This document shows positions 21,501-28,426 of a stretch of 35,923 nt of DNA, in pieces (position 1 is the first letter of the stretch; each line of letters starts with the position of its first letter). The notes under the pieces are model-generated. The model was given only the letters and a program-made list of their open reading frames with translations. It had not been told where the DNA came from and did no database searches. A program made the translations under genes and the position numbers. The stretch comes from Candidatus Omnitrophota bacterium (GTDB lineage: Bacteria; Omnitrophota; Gorgyraeia; 2-02-FULL-51-18), in NCBI GenBank assembly GCA_016180585.1, contig JACPAX010000010.1, positions 1 through 35,923 of the forward strand. The letters run 5' to 3'.

Positions 21501-23092
21501 CTTCAAAAGGACGCTTTGTTGACTTATTGATAGACAATTATTCAGGATTGAGAGTGGAAAGTTTTGATATTACCAGCCGCGACGATATTGAAACTTTGAC
21601 CGGTTTTTTTCGGATTACTCCGGCGGATATTTTGCATGCTATACAGACGGAATTTGGCACTAAACCAAATAAAAAGTTTTTGCATGGTCAAAACAATATG
21701 GGCGCATATTTTTATTTGAGAAAGCATCCAGGTGAAAAGATTTATACGTCTAGAACGAACGGAAGAAAGGGTATTATCGTTGTCTCCTCACGAGAAATCC
21801 TTCAAGAATTACTGTTATGGTCAAAGAGCGGTCTCTTACCGGCGGGGTTGACTTTTAAGGTCACAGAACAAACCAACAAAGGCGCTTACCAAGGCGCCAC
21901 CCTTTCGTTTCAGAATCAAGATGAGACAGCCGAAGTATTTGCTAGTGACGCCGAAGCCATTGTAAACGCTCTGAATCGGTTGGCTGGCTGGCGGTCGGCG
22001 TTGTCCCCAGAATCGGAGACGAGCTTGAGCTTGGACCAAGTGAAAGCTGTCAACGCGCAGAACAGGCTTATGGCGGTCAACCTGGCAATGAACCCCGGGA
22101 GTTCATTGGTACCAATGAACTCCCGGGGTTCATGGGGGTCGGTGATTGTGGTCCCGACTTCTCTTGGGACGTTGACCGCGCCGGGCGTGTCGCCACCGAC
22201 GGTAATTGCTAATTCGTTTAGGGTGACTCCGGACGGCGCGTTGTACCGCAGCGCGAGCGTGTTTGATTTCGAAGCGGATCGGCCGGGGCCGGAGTTTTTC
22301 AAGGAAGGACCTTTGAACAAGAGTCAAATGCTTGAGGAGGTCAGACACGAAAGGCGGAAGGCAACGCCTCTGCCAATACCAACCTACGAGGTTGGTAAAG
22401 GCGAAGGCTCGGGATTTATCTCCGACATCCGGGAATCGGTCGCCCGACTCGGGGCAGGAGAAACAGGCGTGGTCGCCATTGACGTGAACGCTTTCTTTGA
22501 TTCAAACGGCGATCTCCGGGCCTCGGACTTTTCCGGAATCCTGCAGAGGCTCAACAGCTCGCTCGCGTTTGAGCGTTTGAAGGAAAGAAACATCCGCGTT
22601 CTCTTCTACGGCGAGCACCCCCATCCGCAGGCGATTGAAAGAAAACTTCAGGGAATAGGCCGTCTCTTCGGCGGGAATTTTACCTTAAGCTTCGCCGGGG
22701 CCCTCGAGCCGGGGGTCGGCCTCACCGAGGCCATTGAAAAAGCGCAAGTCTCTCCGGGCGTCCACGACCCCAAGCTGATGTCCGTGATTTACGCCGAGAA
22801 AAACGCCGGGGAGCTGGCCCTCAGGCCCGGCATCTCCTACGTGCAGATGAAGTCTTCCGCGCGGCCGGGGGAGACCCTCTCGGCCATGCCGCTTCTTATC
22901 GGCTTGGCGCTGTGGTCCAACCCCGATGTTCAGAGCCTGCCGTTTGAGCTCAGGAAATATCTCCAAACTACCCTCGTCTTTACCGTCGCCGGCAAACAGA
23001 TCAGCATCCCCGTTTTCATGCCCATACCCATCTCCGAAGCGGACCTTTTCTTCACCGCCCTTTCCCGCAAGGCCGTCCTCAGCTCGGTATAA
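15506..23092 (+). CDS. Giant mosaic protein: signal segment, Tiki-like domain, receiver-like domain, many insertions
   Basis: A 2528-codon ORF. Residues 1-33 are signal-like (ALFLSASLLIQDLSAAAALE). Residues about 60-515 form a Tiki/ChaN-like domain paralogous to the 8812 gene: HIQDAH at 70, LFAEGG, RERDEVF, AGGYHTDHL at about 470. Residues about 576-770 are antisense to a toxin-antitoxin operon and look like shadow sequence. Helical regions follow, one with HEIKN at about 885. Residues about 1552-1685 resemble a response-regulator receiver (VIAEDRPFTRQ, LIISDNGMPKMSGKKLLEKIR, LTSGE, VPKTIP). Two 46-50-bp palindromes are translated at about 1924-1941 and 2195-2210, bracketing an AT-richer segment. 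The last 200 residues (VVAIDVNAFFDSNGDL...) are conserved-looking. ATG 15506 has a weak Shine-Dalgarno. The ORF may be one protein with in-frame insertions or a decaying gene whose frame happens to stay open. Function is unknown. Confidence 0.65.
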   Translation: MPGKFRLLGRAVALFLSASLLIQDLSAAAALETTLWANPPATDPALVKFSPSVAGTREWHKGPRGRLLIHIQDAHTNLSAQENLAEVLKALIRRYRVKTLFAEGGSRNESLAFLRPLAGKDARERVAKKYLLRGRMNGAEYFSLASDEELAIEGVEDPALYEKNLKSYAAIVKKREGVLAYLDEIAERISIVKRRLYPEAIVAFDDFLERFRAGEEDFTEYAGRLEEGAARYRVSLLGFPNFLSLRNLKAREATIDFPRANEEQDRLIRLLVSSGAVRAEEIRNLAGPVDRVKSRTYNPYGFYRTLMDTAKSAGIDLSGFPNLERYAEYLKIYSGVQAEDLLEETDLLTEMIYRAALTDPDAVYLRQIADHTENLKGLFSLRISSGHFEKYAARKDDLRFKTVVCLAFLNQKLMEYGNVSDVIHYLPLVSDHEKEVEDFYRTARERDEVFVRRALARMEAKDIPAAALLAGGYHTDHLKELLKQEGVSYVVVTPNVTQETNLKRYEEILLGGLKDKPRFSTIPKAVTAGQTDGLMPRWVAEQVANVDRLQSDLTVGAGVRLTKPKTSVRPAGLAPLPAESVAQLLENQGHRIAGEGTEFSVNKALINRDYFPELNDGRFWKAGMSNISGAQSNIAQRELRGNVRSDRGDNHILMDAIESVGGNNESWAPFKRGEISERKRDKNDVGLSKTGHTPSRRDYSRSQRTSPRTLKVPNQPWRFSEDEANHAEASAVRQDPHSRSPLQSFLKTTRFLSSFRSPSGTIPHFIFLINSSAVKPASGLMQGWVLEGDNPGLVSPARLRSDLAAGPGTRAVTEGGGRRAEGGGQAAEGGELIRLREEVRVWGGRVTEKINAGNLEGAEDDFRELESALDRLLRSPSAGALEDLHHEIKNVIGRANRLAAKHLDRARDVRSLPDLDRALAYLKIAGEMLKRHESTNIQLEAFFFLVACAKAPGVSLLFFEEMGVLMRAPLLERLGGLLDQARGFYESGEFSSFLKGNDNKKDRGPFLADAYRMMRSLYSQADFDTLSQAAGETAGRLEALWDPGTRGGGGRSALGGIERAVGTVTIFLHPHGKGYLKEDLSVTSLPVPAGADPNDETAQDQIAQIVKDRLEVLIQEQNPDKVRLAIADASGRVDLDGSQEILLKAANALLDGLSPEQSEALGKIDFAAGVLGTEESAALPASPLARSNPAPIVRIPGPGAPRENGSPPAAIRVESPDQKVELPEGKDRDWLVRRGQPFEEELRETLRFVRSGFKPNGVRTTEALVRQAGKHLRTAWQAEDLLNGAIQKLRAADSNSWGWTSSATNDLEKFIAKPANVEGDQSFRTKLSPPALPAALRWLDDFISRYSSGASHFPEASYSDIQEARKLIADLLADYRAKESTGGGLQSTGNGVRLAGFEAPDEAQAGRLRAWLESLSYVRDSRLVNFLFQLTSRNESAAKTFAGKRSNGSLVSAASTAASRNGVDLDELVPAQENLSPIIRLRRAILDNGLRDILGQKRSSRRNSEAGKGTAWKNNTDLFGLARRSSRPGLSGGRAAESLSELLSLAEDAAFREIVIAEDRPFTRQTWKEWSSLALPPNLKVVILENGQKALDYWSAHRSRVGLIISDNGMPKMSGKKLLEKIRESGSHVPFILTSGERVLIGPDENLVVANRSLASSRNVIEVPKTIPLDYSMGVIIDVAAKLFGRSLGQARPSPKNAPAGVAGRPENPAGGRAAVEEFGAGSAGSLQEEMERNQITHRRPPEGGPDSRPAPRFSGGSHNGGPIHSLSVNRKTGALPLKTLHPLAEDQIREAGLLMVQARRVSEDLSRLTSDSSLSTMEDLLNKQAASLSRAMRLLRQALPNASQNQLHTAKPVLEGIAAVAGELAGNYRILSAAYHEVNGSKETTYAKQSAKFSDWASENFEPSGGRFATSLAQNRLIAVNLAMNPGSSLVPMNSRGSLGSRLGIIPQSAVSGPTAKPASEVGMQPASPEDQAAAVALYLEFVQRSQVYRSEIVKAIASKGRFVDLLIDNYSGLRVESFDITSRDDIETLTGFFRITPADILHAIQTEFGTKPNKKFLHGQNNMGAYFYLRKHPGEKIYTSRTNGRKGIIVVSSREILQELLLWSKSGLLPAGLTFKVTEQTNKGAYQGATLSFQNQDETAEVFASDAEAIVNALNRLAGWRSALSPESETSLSLDQVKAVNAQNRLMAVNLAMNPGSSLVPMNSRGSWGSVIVVPTSLGTLTAPGVSPPTVIANSFRVTPDGALYRSASVFDFEADRPGPEFFKEGPLNKSQMLEEVRHERRKATPLPIPTYEVGKGEGSGFISDIRESVARLGAGETGVVAIDVNAFFDSNGDLRASDFSGILQRLNSSLAFERLKERNIRVLFYGEHPHPQAIERKLQGIGRLFGGNFTLSFAGALEPGVGLTEAIEKAQVSPGVHDPKLMSVIYAEKNAGELALRPGISYVQMKSSARPGETLSAMPLLIGLALWSNPDVQSLPFELRKYLQTTLVFTVAGKQISIPVFMPIPISEADLFFTALSRKAVLSSV
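17231..17581 (-). CDS. PemK/MazF-family toxin (mRNA endoribonuclease)
   Basis: The 116-aa product begins MTGFRQADVVLIPFPFTDFS, followed by KRRPALVISSDRFN, DVIVAAITS, GLPKASIVKLGKIVTIDKRLV and a C-terminal helix. This is the MazF/PemK pattern of a GDVVLVPFPF-like start, KxRPALVIS and S-x-h-x-hxKhxTIxK. Such toxins cleave mRNA and arrest growth until neutralised. I use ATG 17581; the track start at 17614 lies in the antitoxin. The ATG overlaps the antitoxin stop by 14 nt (ATGACCGGTTTTAG), so the pair is translationally coupled. The module lies entirely antisense inside the 2528-aa ORF. Confidence 0.88.
   Translation of the reverse strand: MTGFRQADVVLIPFPFTDFSTFKRRPALVISSDRFNGVHQDVIVAAITSHIPSKLSLSDVRLSAGDIRHAGLPKASIVKLGKIVTIDKRLVHRKLGALSGDTMSLILQKLRDTFSG
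17568..17765 (-). CDS. Antitoxin of the PemK/MazF-like pair
   Basis: A 65-aa acidic, helical protein (MIKSELSLKTIEEAISNADLAEQRKLLRDLPHLL...) sits directly upstream of the toxin and overlaps it by 14 nt. ATG 17765 is chosen over TTG 17780 because GGAG lies 9 nt upstream and the predicted transcription start is about 17779. I do not recognise a specific DNA-binding motif. The assignment as antitoxin comes from size, order and overlap. The C-terminus (FDFWNNPDDLVYDRF) resembles the aromatic/acidic tails that wrap PemK-type toxins. Confidence 0.78.
   Translation of the reverse strand: MIKSELSLKTIEEAISNADLAEQRKLLRDLPHLLKISRADLGLLKSAEKSFDFWNNPDDLVYDRF
17786..17814 (-). promoter_or_regulatory. Promoter of the antisense toxin-antitoxin operon
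   Basis: On the minus strand, TTGATA (17809-17814), a 17-nt spacer and TATAGT (17786-17791) with TGG before the -10 make a near-consensus extended promoter 21 nt upstream of the antitoxin ATG. This supports the pair being a real transcribed operon. Confidence 0.8.
17948..17980 (+). repeat. Tandem heptamer GGCGGAG x4 within the giant ORF
   Basis: Four perfect GGCGGAG units (17948-17975) plus a partial one are translated as a Gly/Arg/Glu-rich stretch (GGGRRAEGGG). They lie just downstream of the toxin-antitoxin insertion. Confidence 0.8.
20651..20686 (+). repeat. GGAGTTC-type repeat-arm fragment within the giant ORF
   Basis: GAGTTCGGAGCAGGGAGT here closely matches AGTTCGGAGTAGGGAGT in the left arm of the aguB-aguA cassette. 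It is read in frame and looks like a captured half-element. Confidence 0.55.
21276..21325. repeat. 50-bp perfect palindrome, copy 1
   Basis: CAATGAACCCCGGGAGTTCA and its mirror form a 50-bp perfect palindrome centred on GGTACC. With its left flank (GCGCAGAACAGGCTTAT...) it belongs to a direct repeat of about 78 bp shared with 22056-22133. It is translated in frame as AMNPGSSLVPMNSRGS. Confidence 0.92.
22088..22133. repeat. 46-bp perfect palindrome, copy 2
   Basis: This is the same palindrome as at 21276, in the same orientation and the same reading frame, again preceded by GCGCAGAACAGGCTTAT. The two copies bracket about 760 bp that includes an AT-richer coding segment (about 21420-22000). 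Confidence 0.92.
22377..22397. repeat. Small hairpin within the giant ORF
   Basis: TACCAACCT-ACG-AGGTTGGTA is a perfect 9-bp stem with a 3-nt loop, read as part of PIPTYEVGKGE. It could be another short inserted palindrome. Confidence 0.5.
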
Positions 23093-23098
23093 CATCGC

Positions 23099-23152
23099 GT
23101 TTAACCTCCCCGTTCCCCTCCTTCGTAAGGAGGGGCGTGCCCATTCCTCCCC
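23099..23152. repeat. Interspersed REP-like palindromic repeat, copy 2
   Basis: GTTTAACCTCCCCGTTCCCC continues into a CCTCCTT/AAGGAGG hairpin. It is the reverse complement of the right half of the repeat at 6411-6510. It starts 7 bases after the stop of the 2528-aa ORF. Confidence 0.8.
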
Positions 23153-23159
23153 AGCGTGA

Positions 23160-23225
23160 GTTCAGGCCAAGCTCATCACCAGCGACGCCGATTTCAAGGG
23201 CCTTCCCGGAGTGTTATACCTTTAG
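23160..23225 (+). pseudogene. Possible C-terminal remnant of a PIN-domain (VapC-like) toxin
   Basis: Between a TGA and a TAG lies QAKLITSDADFKGLPGVLYL. This resembles the end of PIN-domain toxins, where an (I/L)xT-x-D-x-D-F segment precedes the last strand. No start or N-terminal part is present, and a REP-like element replaces the upstream sequence. With only about 20 residues to compare, this is tentative. Confidence 0.35.
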
Positions 23226-23299
23226 TCCCGGCGAATGACCGCCGGATCGGCGCCAACCCCATGCGAGCGATAAAAACATCGTGTCCCCGGAACGCAATA

Positions 23300-23308
23300 T
23301 GATATAAT
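23300..23308 (+). promoter_or_regulatory. Extended -10 promoter of the purine cluster
   Basis: TGaTATAAT (23300-23308) is a consensus extended -10. The predicted start at about 23315 leaves a leader of about 23 nt containing GGGAGAG before the purB TTG. No purine-riboswitch-like structure fits in this leader. Confidence 0.65.
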
Positions 23309-23337
23309 TGCCTTTCCTTTGGGAGAGTTTTTCATCG

Positions 23338-24642
23338 TTGATTAGCCGATACACCCTGCCCGAGATGGGCAAGATTTGGACCGAGGAGAACCGGTTCAAG
23401 ACGATGCTCGACGTGGAGGTCGCCGCGTGCGAGGCGATGGCGGCCCTTAACCTGATCCCCAAAGAAGCCGCCCGCAAAATCCGCCGAAAAGCCGGGTTCG
23501 ATATCTCGCAAATCAATAAATACGAGCAAGTTACAAAGCACGACGTCACGGCTTTTTTAAAGAGCGTCGGCGATTCCGTCGGACCCGAAGCCCGCTTTAT
23601 CCACAAGGGGCTCACCTCGAGCGACGTCCTGGATACGGCCCTCAGCCTCCAGATGCGCGAGGGGCTGGACCTCCTCATTTCCTGCGCCGAAGCGCTTATT
23701 TTCCTTCTCAAAAAACAGGCCTTGAAATATCAAAATACCCCGATGATGGGCCGCACGCACGGGGTGCACGCCGAGCCCACGACGCTGGGGCTCAAGTTCC
23801 TTCTTTTTTACGACGAGTTTCGCCGGAATCTCGCCAGGCTCCGCCGAGCCCACGACGCGATCGCGGTGGGGAAGCTCTCGGGAGCGGTCGGGACCTACGC
23901 GAATCTCGACCCCCGCGTGGAGAAAAAGACGCTTAAAATTTTAAAGCTCGCGACGGCGCCGGTCTCCACGCAAATTCTTCAGCGCGACCGGCACGCGCAG
24001 GTGATCGCGGTGCTCGCGATCCTCGGCGGGTCGCTGGAGAAGCTCGCGACCGAGATCCGCCATCTCCAGAAGACCGAGACGCTCGAGGTCGAAGAGCCGT
24101 TCGCCGAGGGGCAGACGGGGTCGAGCGCCATGCCGCACAAAAGAAACCCCACCAACTGCGAACGCGTCGCGGGCCTGGCGCGCGTGCTGCGGGGCAACGC
24201 CGTCGCGGCGCTCGAGAACATCGCGCTCTGGCACGAGCGCGACATCACCCACTCGTCGGTCGAGCGCGTGATCGTCCCGGATTCTTTCATCGTCGCGCAT
24301 TTCATGATTCGCGAGATGACCGCGATCCTCGGCGGCCTTCAGGTCTACCCCGAGAACATGCGCGAAAACATCGGGAGGACGCGCGGTCTCGTATTTTCCC
24401 AGCGCGTCTTACTCGCCTTGATCGACAAAGGCCTCTCCCGCGACGCCGCGTACCGGGCCGTCCAGCGGAGCGCGATGCGGGTGTGGAAAGACAGGAAATC
24501 AAGCCTGGGAGACCTTTTGTCGCGCGACGCGGAGGTCTCGTCGAAGTTGTCCAAGAAAGAAATCGAGGGGCTCTTCGACCTCGGGCATTGCCTGAGGCAC
24601 GTGAAAACGATTTTTAAAAGAGTCCTGGGGCAGGAAGCATGA
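23338..24642 (+). CDS. purB: Adenylosuccinate lyase
   Basis: A 434-aa fumarase-superfamily enzyme. It starts at TTG 23338 ([20 protein letters not shown]), behind GGGAGAG; the track start at 23308 overlaps the promoter. The signature [21 protein letters not shown] with the catalytic His region, and TSSDVLDTA identify PurB. It removes fumarate from SAICAR and from adenylosuccinate in IMP and AMP synthesis. Its stop overlaps the purS start (ATGA). It is the first gene of the pur cluster. Confidence 0.96.
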   Translation: MISRYTLPEMGKIWTEENRFKTMLDVEVAACEAMAALNLIPKEAARKIRRKAGFDISQINKYEQVTKHDVTAFLKSVGDSVGPEARFIHKGLTSSDVLDTALSLQMREGLDLLISCAEALIFLLKKQALKYQNTPMMGRTHGVHAEPTTLGLKFLLFYDEFRRNLARLRRAHDAIAVGKLSGAVGTYANLDPRVEKKTLKILKLATAPVSTQILQRDRHAQVIAVLAILGGSLEKLATEIRHLQKTETLEVEEPFAEGQTGSSAMPHKRNPTNCERVAGLARVLRGNAVAALENIALWHERDITHSSVERVIVPDSFIVAHFMIREMTAILGGLQVYPENMRENIGRTRGLVFSQRVLLALIDKGLSRDAAYRAVQRSAMRVWKDRKSSLGDLLSRDAEVSSKLSKKEIEGLFDLGHCLRHVKTIFKRVLGQEA

Positions 24643-24887
24643 AAGCCAAAGTTTACGTGACCTTGAAGCAATCGGTGCTCGATCCGCAGGGCAAGGCGGT
24701 CCAGCACGCGCTGGCCGCGCTCGGATTCAACGAAGTCCAGGGTGTGCGCGTCGGCAAATACATCGAGGTGGACCTCGGCGCCGTCGACAAATCCAAGGCC
24801 GAGCAAAAGATCAAGACAATGTGCGAGAAGCTTCTGGCAAACACGGTCATTGAAGAATATAGATTTGAAATAAATAATTCATGCTAA
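24639..24887 (+). CDS. purS: FGAM synthase subunit PurS
   Basis: This 82-aa protein ([33 protein letters not shown]..., VRVGKYIEVDL) matches PurS, the small subunit that bridges PurQ and PurL in the three-part FGAM synthase. Its ATG overlaps the purB stop by 4 nt. The TAA stop is the first triplet of the AAATCCG repeat element that follows, so the final residues (INNSC) may have been shaped by that insertion. Confidence 0.95.
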   Translation: MKAKVYVTLKQSVLDPQGKAVQHALAALGFNEVQGVRVGKYIEVDLGAVDKSKAEQKIKTMCEKLLANTVIEEYRFEINNSC

Positions 24888-25363
24888 ATCCGAAATCCGA
24901 ATTACGAAATCCGAAACAAATTCGAAATTCTAATGACAGAAATTCAAAACGGTAAAAAGTATGATTTAGAAAACCGGACGCTTAAATTCGCTCTGGAAGT
25001 TAGAAGCTTTGTCAAACGATTACCCAAAACAGTAGCGATTATTGAAGACACTAAACAGTTAGTGAGATCGTCGGGATCGGTAGGCGCCAATTACATCGAA
25101 GCCAACGAGTCTTTGAGCAAAAAAGATTTTGTAATGAGAATTAAGATTTCCAGAAAAGAAGCTAAAGAAAGTCGTTATTGGTTAAGTCTTATAAACGTTG
25201 ATGGTAATGATTCGATTGAGAAACAAAGAGGTCTCCTGACGCAGGAATCGCAGGAATTAATGAATATCTTTGGAGCTATTTTGAAAAAGTTTGAAGCGGG
25301 AGTTTAGAATTTTGTATTTGGAATTTTGAATTTGTTTCGGATTTCGAGTTTCGAATTTATGCG
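24885..25363. repeat. AAATCCG-arm inverted-repeat element E1, with gene
   Basis: The left arm (TAAATCCGAAATCCGAATT..., CGAAATCCGAAACAAATTCG) and the right arm (GAATTTGTTTCGGATTTCG...) are inverted copies with an 18-nt perfect match. The four-helix-bundle gene lies between them, and its start codon is inside the left arm. Three further copies without a gene follow in the same cluster. Confidence 0.85.
24933..25307 (+). CDS. Four-helix-bundle protein (S23 / IVP / TIGR02436-like)
   Basis: This 124-aa protein has the family pattern LKFALEVRSFVKRLPKT, QLVRSSGSVGANYIEANESLSKKDFVMRIKISRKEAKESRYWLSLI. It is noticeably more AT-rich than the surrounding pur genes, which suggests transfer. It interrupts purS-purQ, two genes whose products form one complex. 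ATG 24933 is in the conserved AATGACA of the repeat arm; an SD is not evident. Its sequence differs clearly from the 13686 paralogue, so the two cassettes were acquired separately or diverged long ago. Relatives occur in 23S rRNA intervening sequences. An RNA/DNA-binding role is an inference from the family. Confidence 0.88.
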   Translation: MTEIQNGKKYDLENRTLKFALEVRSFVKRLPKTVAIIEDTKQLVRSSGSVGANYIEANESLSKKDFVMRIKISRKEAKESRYWLSLINVDGNDSIEKQRGLLTQESQELMNIFGAILKKFEAGV

Positions 25364-25377
25364 GAGTTTGATTAAAA

Positions 25378-26067
25378 ATGATGCGTTTCAGCGTTGTTGT
25401 TTTTCCCGGTTCGAATTGCGACCATGACTGTTACCACGTGCTCAAGCATGTGCTGGGACAGCCCACGGAATTTGTCTGGCATAAAGAACGGGAGATCTCA
25501 AAATTTGACTGCGTGGTTCTCCCGGGCGGATTCAGCTACGGCGATTATCTGAGGACGGGGGCCATCGCGCGCTTCTCGCCGGTGATGGAGGCGGTCCAAA
25601 AGCACGCCGAGCGCGGGAAGCTCGTGATCGGGATCTGCAACGGCTTCCAGATTTTGACCGAGTCCGGCCTTCTGCCGGGCGCGCTTCTCCGCAACGCGTC
25701 GCTTCAGTTTGTCTGCCGCTTTGTCCACGTCCGCGTCGAAAACACCGACTCGCCGTTTACCCGCAAGACCTCCAAGAGCGAAGTGCTTGAGATCCCGATT
25801 GCGCACGGGGAAGGCAGCTACTTCGCCGACGACGACACGCTCGCGGAGCTTAAAAAAAACGACCAGATTCTCGTCCGCTACACCGACCGCCGGGGCCTTT
25901 TGACCCCCGAGTCGAACCCGAACGGGTCGCTTGAGAGCATCGCCGGGATTTGCAACAAAAGGCGCAACGTCTTCGGCCTCATGCCCCACCCCGAGCGCGC
26001 CTCGGAGCGGGAACTGGGCTCAGTGGACGGGATCAAAATTTTTAAGTCAATTTTAGAAATGAACTAA
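25378..26067 (+). CDS. purQ: FGAM synthase glutaminase subunit PurQ
   Basis: This 229-aa class I glutamine amidotransferase has FPGSNCDHD at the N-terminus, [12 protein letters not shown], the nucleophile C87 in GICNGFQ, and H204/E206 in MPHPERA. It supplies ammonia to PurL. The start is ATG 25378 (an ATG doublet; 25381 is equally possible), 15 nt after element E1. The Shine-Dalgarno (GGAG, 12 nt away) is weak, which may reflect displacement by the insertion. Confidence 0.95.
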   Translation: MMRFSVVVFPGSNCDHDCYHVLKHVLGQPTEFVWHKEREISKFDCVVLPGGFSYGDYLRTGAIARFSPVMEAVQKHAERGKLVIGICNGFQILTESGLLPGALLRNASLQFVCRFVHVRVENTDSPFTRKTSKSEVLEIPIAHGEGSYFADDDTLAELKKNDQILVRYTDRRGLLTPESNPNGSLESIAGICNKRRNVFGLMPHPERASERELGSVDGIKIFKSILEMN

Positions 26068-26070
26068 GTA

Positions 26071-26169
26071 GGCATTCGCGGGTGACGCCGAAGGGGAGGC
26101 CTCCGACGCGCGGAGTGCAAATTGACACGAGCACGTCGGAGTCCCGCAGGCGGCAGGCCCTGCGAATGC
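26071..26169. repeat. Long imperfect palindrome between purQ and purL
   Basis: GGCATTCGCGGG at the left pairs with CCCTGCGAATGC at the right. Inner blocks (CCTCCGAC/GTCGGAG and others) continue the pairing around a central AAATTGACACGAGC. It fills the purQ-purL gap, ending 19 nt before the purL start and leaving the purL ribosome-binding site (CGAAGGG) free. Confidence 0.7.
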
Positions 26170-26188
26170 AAGGCACGAAGGGTTTACA

Positions 26189-28426
26189 ATGCAAACAGTT
26201 GAGATAACACCCGAAATCATCCAACGACACAACTTGACTTCCGAGGAGTACGATCGGATCCGGGAGATCCTCGGCCGCGAGCCGAATATCACCGAGCTCG
26301 GCATCTTCAGCGTGATGTGGAGCGAACACTGCTCCTATAAAAATTCGAAGCAGGTCCTCAAGCTCCTGCCGAAAGAGGGGAGCCGGATCCTGGTCAAGGC
26401 CGGCGAGGAAAACGCGGGCGTCGTCGACATCGGCGACGGCTGGGTGATCGCTTTTAAAATCGAATCGCACAACCACCCTTCGGCGGTGGAGCCCTTTCAG
26501 GGGGCCGCGACCGGCGTCGGCGGGATTTTACGGGACATCTTCACGATGGGGGCGCGGCCGATCGCCTCGATGAATTCGCTCCGCTTCGGGAAACTGGACT
26601 CCGGCGATGTCGCGACGACGAAGCGGCTCCTGTCGGGCGTTGTGGCCGGCATCGCGCATTACGGCAACTGCATCGGCGTCCCCACGATCGGCGGCGAAGT
26701 GTATTTTGACGAAAGCTACGAGGGCAATCCGCTCGTCAACGCGTTCGCGCTGGGATTGGCCAGGCGCGAGGAGATCGTGAGGGCCAAGGCGGAGGGGGTC
26801 GGCAACCCCGTTTTTTATCTCGGCGCGGCGACGGGCCGCGACGGCATGGGGGGCGCCAGTTTTGCGTCGCGCGACCTCACCGAAGAGTCCGAGAAGGACA
26901 GGCCCGCCGTGCAGGTCGGCGACCCTTTTCTCGAAAAATTGCTTCTCGAAGCGGTGCTCGAGCTCCTCAAAAGCGGCTGCGTCGTCGGCATTCAGGACAT
27001 GGGCGCGGCCGGGCTGACCTGCTCGACCTGCGAGACCGCCTCGCGGGGCTCGACCGGCATCGAGATCGACGTCGCGAAAGTCCCCCAGAGGGAAACGGGG
27101 ATGGTCCCCTACGAGATCATGCTCTCCGAATCCCAGGAGCGGATGCTCGTGATCCTCAAGAAGGGGCGCGAGGCCGAGGCCAAAAGGATTTTTGACAAAT
27201 GGGACCTCCACGCCGAAGCGATCGGGAGGGTGACCGGCGATTCGCTGATGCGCGTGAAAGACAACGGCGTCCTGGCCGCCGAGATCCCGGCGCGCAGTCT
27301 CGCCGATGACGCGCCGGTGTACGCGCGCGAAGAAAAAGAGCCCGCCTATTTAAGGAAAGTCCGGGCCTTTGACCCGAAATCCCTGGGAGACCCGGGAGAC
27401 CTCAACGCGGTCCTCCTGAAGCTCCTGGATTCCCCGACGATCGCCAGCAAAGAATGGGTCTACCGGCAGTACGACCACATGGTGCGCACCAACACGGTCG
27501 TCCTGCCCGGCTCCGACGCGTCGGTGATCCGGGTCAAAGGCACGGGAAAAAGCATCGCGATCTCGCTCGACTGCAATTCGACCTACTGTTATCTGGACCC
27601 CTACGAGGGGGGGAAGATCGCGGTCGCCGAGTCCGCCCGCAACGTCGCCTGCTCCGGCGCCGAGCCGCTCTCGGTCACCAACTGCCTTAACTTCGGCAAT
27701 CCCTACAATCCCGAGATCTTTTGGCAGCTCAAAAAATGCGTCGAGGGGATGCGGGACGCGTGCGACGCGTTTGGGACGCCGGTCTCGGGCGGAAACGTCT
27801 CCCTCTACAATCAGAGCCCCAAAGGCGCCATCGACCCGACGCCGACGATCGGGATGGTCGGCCTGATCGAGGGCCGGGAACCCGTAACCTCTTTCTTCAA
27901 GGAAGAAGGGGACGTGATTCTTCTCCTCGGAACCACGCGGGAGGAGCTCGGCGGCTCCGAATTTTTGAAAACGATTTTTAACGTCAAGGCCGGCCTGCCG
28001 CCACGCCTGGATCTGGGCGAGGCCGGGCGGTTGGTGAATCTCCTCCTCGGGCTTTCGCGCGCGGGGATTCTCAAATCGGCGCACGACTGCGCGGAGGGGG
28101 GGCTGGCGGTGGCGCTGGCCGAGTCCTGCCTATTGGGCCGGCGCGGGGAAATCGGCGCGTCCGTGAAAATGCCGAAGGGCGCTTTGTCTTCCGAGGCGCT
28201 TCTTTTCGGCGAGACCCAGTCGCGCGTCGTCCTCTCCGTCGCCGAGGAAAATTTAAAAAAGGCCCAAAGGATGATAGAATCATATCCCTTCGAAGTGATC
28301 GGCCGTGTCGGCGGCGATCGCCTGAAAATCAGCCTGTCGGCGGGACCGGGCGACCTCATCGACGCGCCCCTCAGGGTCCTGTCGCACGCGTGGCGAAACG
28401 CGATCGGGCGGAGGATGGGCGTTTGA
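26189..28426 (+). CDS. purL: FGAM synthase large subunit PurL (small-type)
   Basis: This 745-aa protein has the length of the PurS/PurQ-dependent PurL. Landmarks are [99 protein letters not shown], and the second-half [11 protein letters not shown] and [10 protein letters not shown]. With PurS and PurQ it converts FGAR to FGAM using ATP and glutamine-derived ammonia. The stop overlaps a small downstream ORF. Confidence 0.97.
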   Translation: MQTVEITPEIIQRHNLTSEEYDRIREILGREPNITELGIFSVMWSEHCSYKNSKQVLKLLPKEGSRILVKAGEENAGVVDIGDGWVIAFKIESHNHPSAVEPFQGAATGVGGILRDIFTMGARPIASMNSLRFGKLDSGDVATTKRLLSGVVAGIAHYGNCIGVPTIGGEVYFDESYEGNPLVNAFALGLARREEIVRAKAEGVGNPVFYLGAATGRDGMGGASFASRDLTEESEKDRPAVQVGDPFLEKLLLEAVLELLKSGCVVGIQDMGAAGLTCSTCETASRGSTGIEIDVAKVPQRETGMVPYEIMLSESQERMLVILKKGREAEAKRIFDKWDLHAEAIGRVTGDSLMRVKDNGVLAAEIPARSLADDAPVYAREEKEPAYLRKVRAFDPKSLGDPGDLNAVLLKLLDSPTIASKEWVYRQYDHMVRTNTVVLPGSDASVIRVKGTGKSIAISLDCNSTYCYLDPYEGGKIAVAESARNVACSGAEPLSVTNCLNFGNPYNPEIFWQLKKCVEGMRDACDAFGTPVSGGNVSLYNQSPKGAIDPTPTIGMVGLIEGREPVTSFFKEEGDVILLLGTTREELGGSEFLKTIFNVKAGLPPRLDLGEAGRLVNLLLGLSRAGILKSAHDCAEGGLAVALAESCLLGRRGEIGASVKMPKGALSSEALLFGETQSRVVLSVAEENLKKAQRMIESYPFEVIGRVGGDRLKISLSAGPGDLIDAPLRVLSHAWRNAIGRRMGV

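Noticed and set aside
23309-23337. Purine riboswitch or PurR box in the purB leader
   Set aside because: The predicted leader is only about 23 nt, too short for a purine aptamer, and I see no conserved operator in it.
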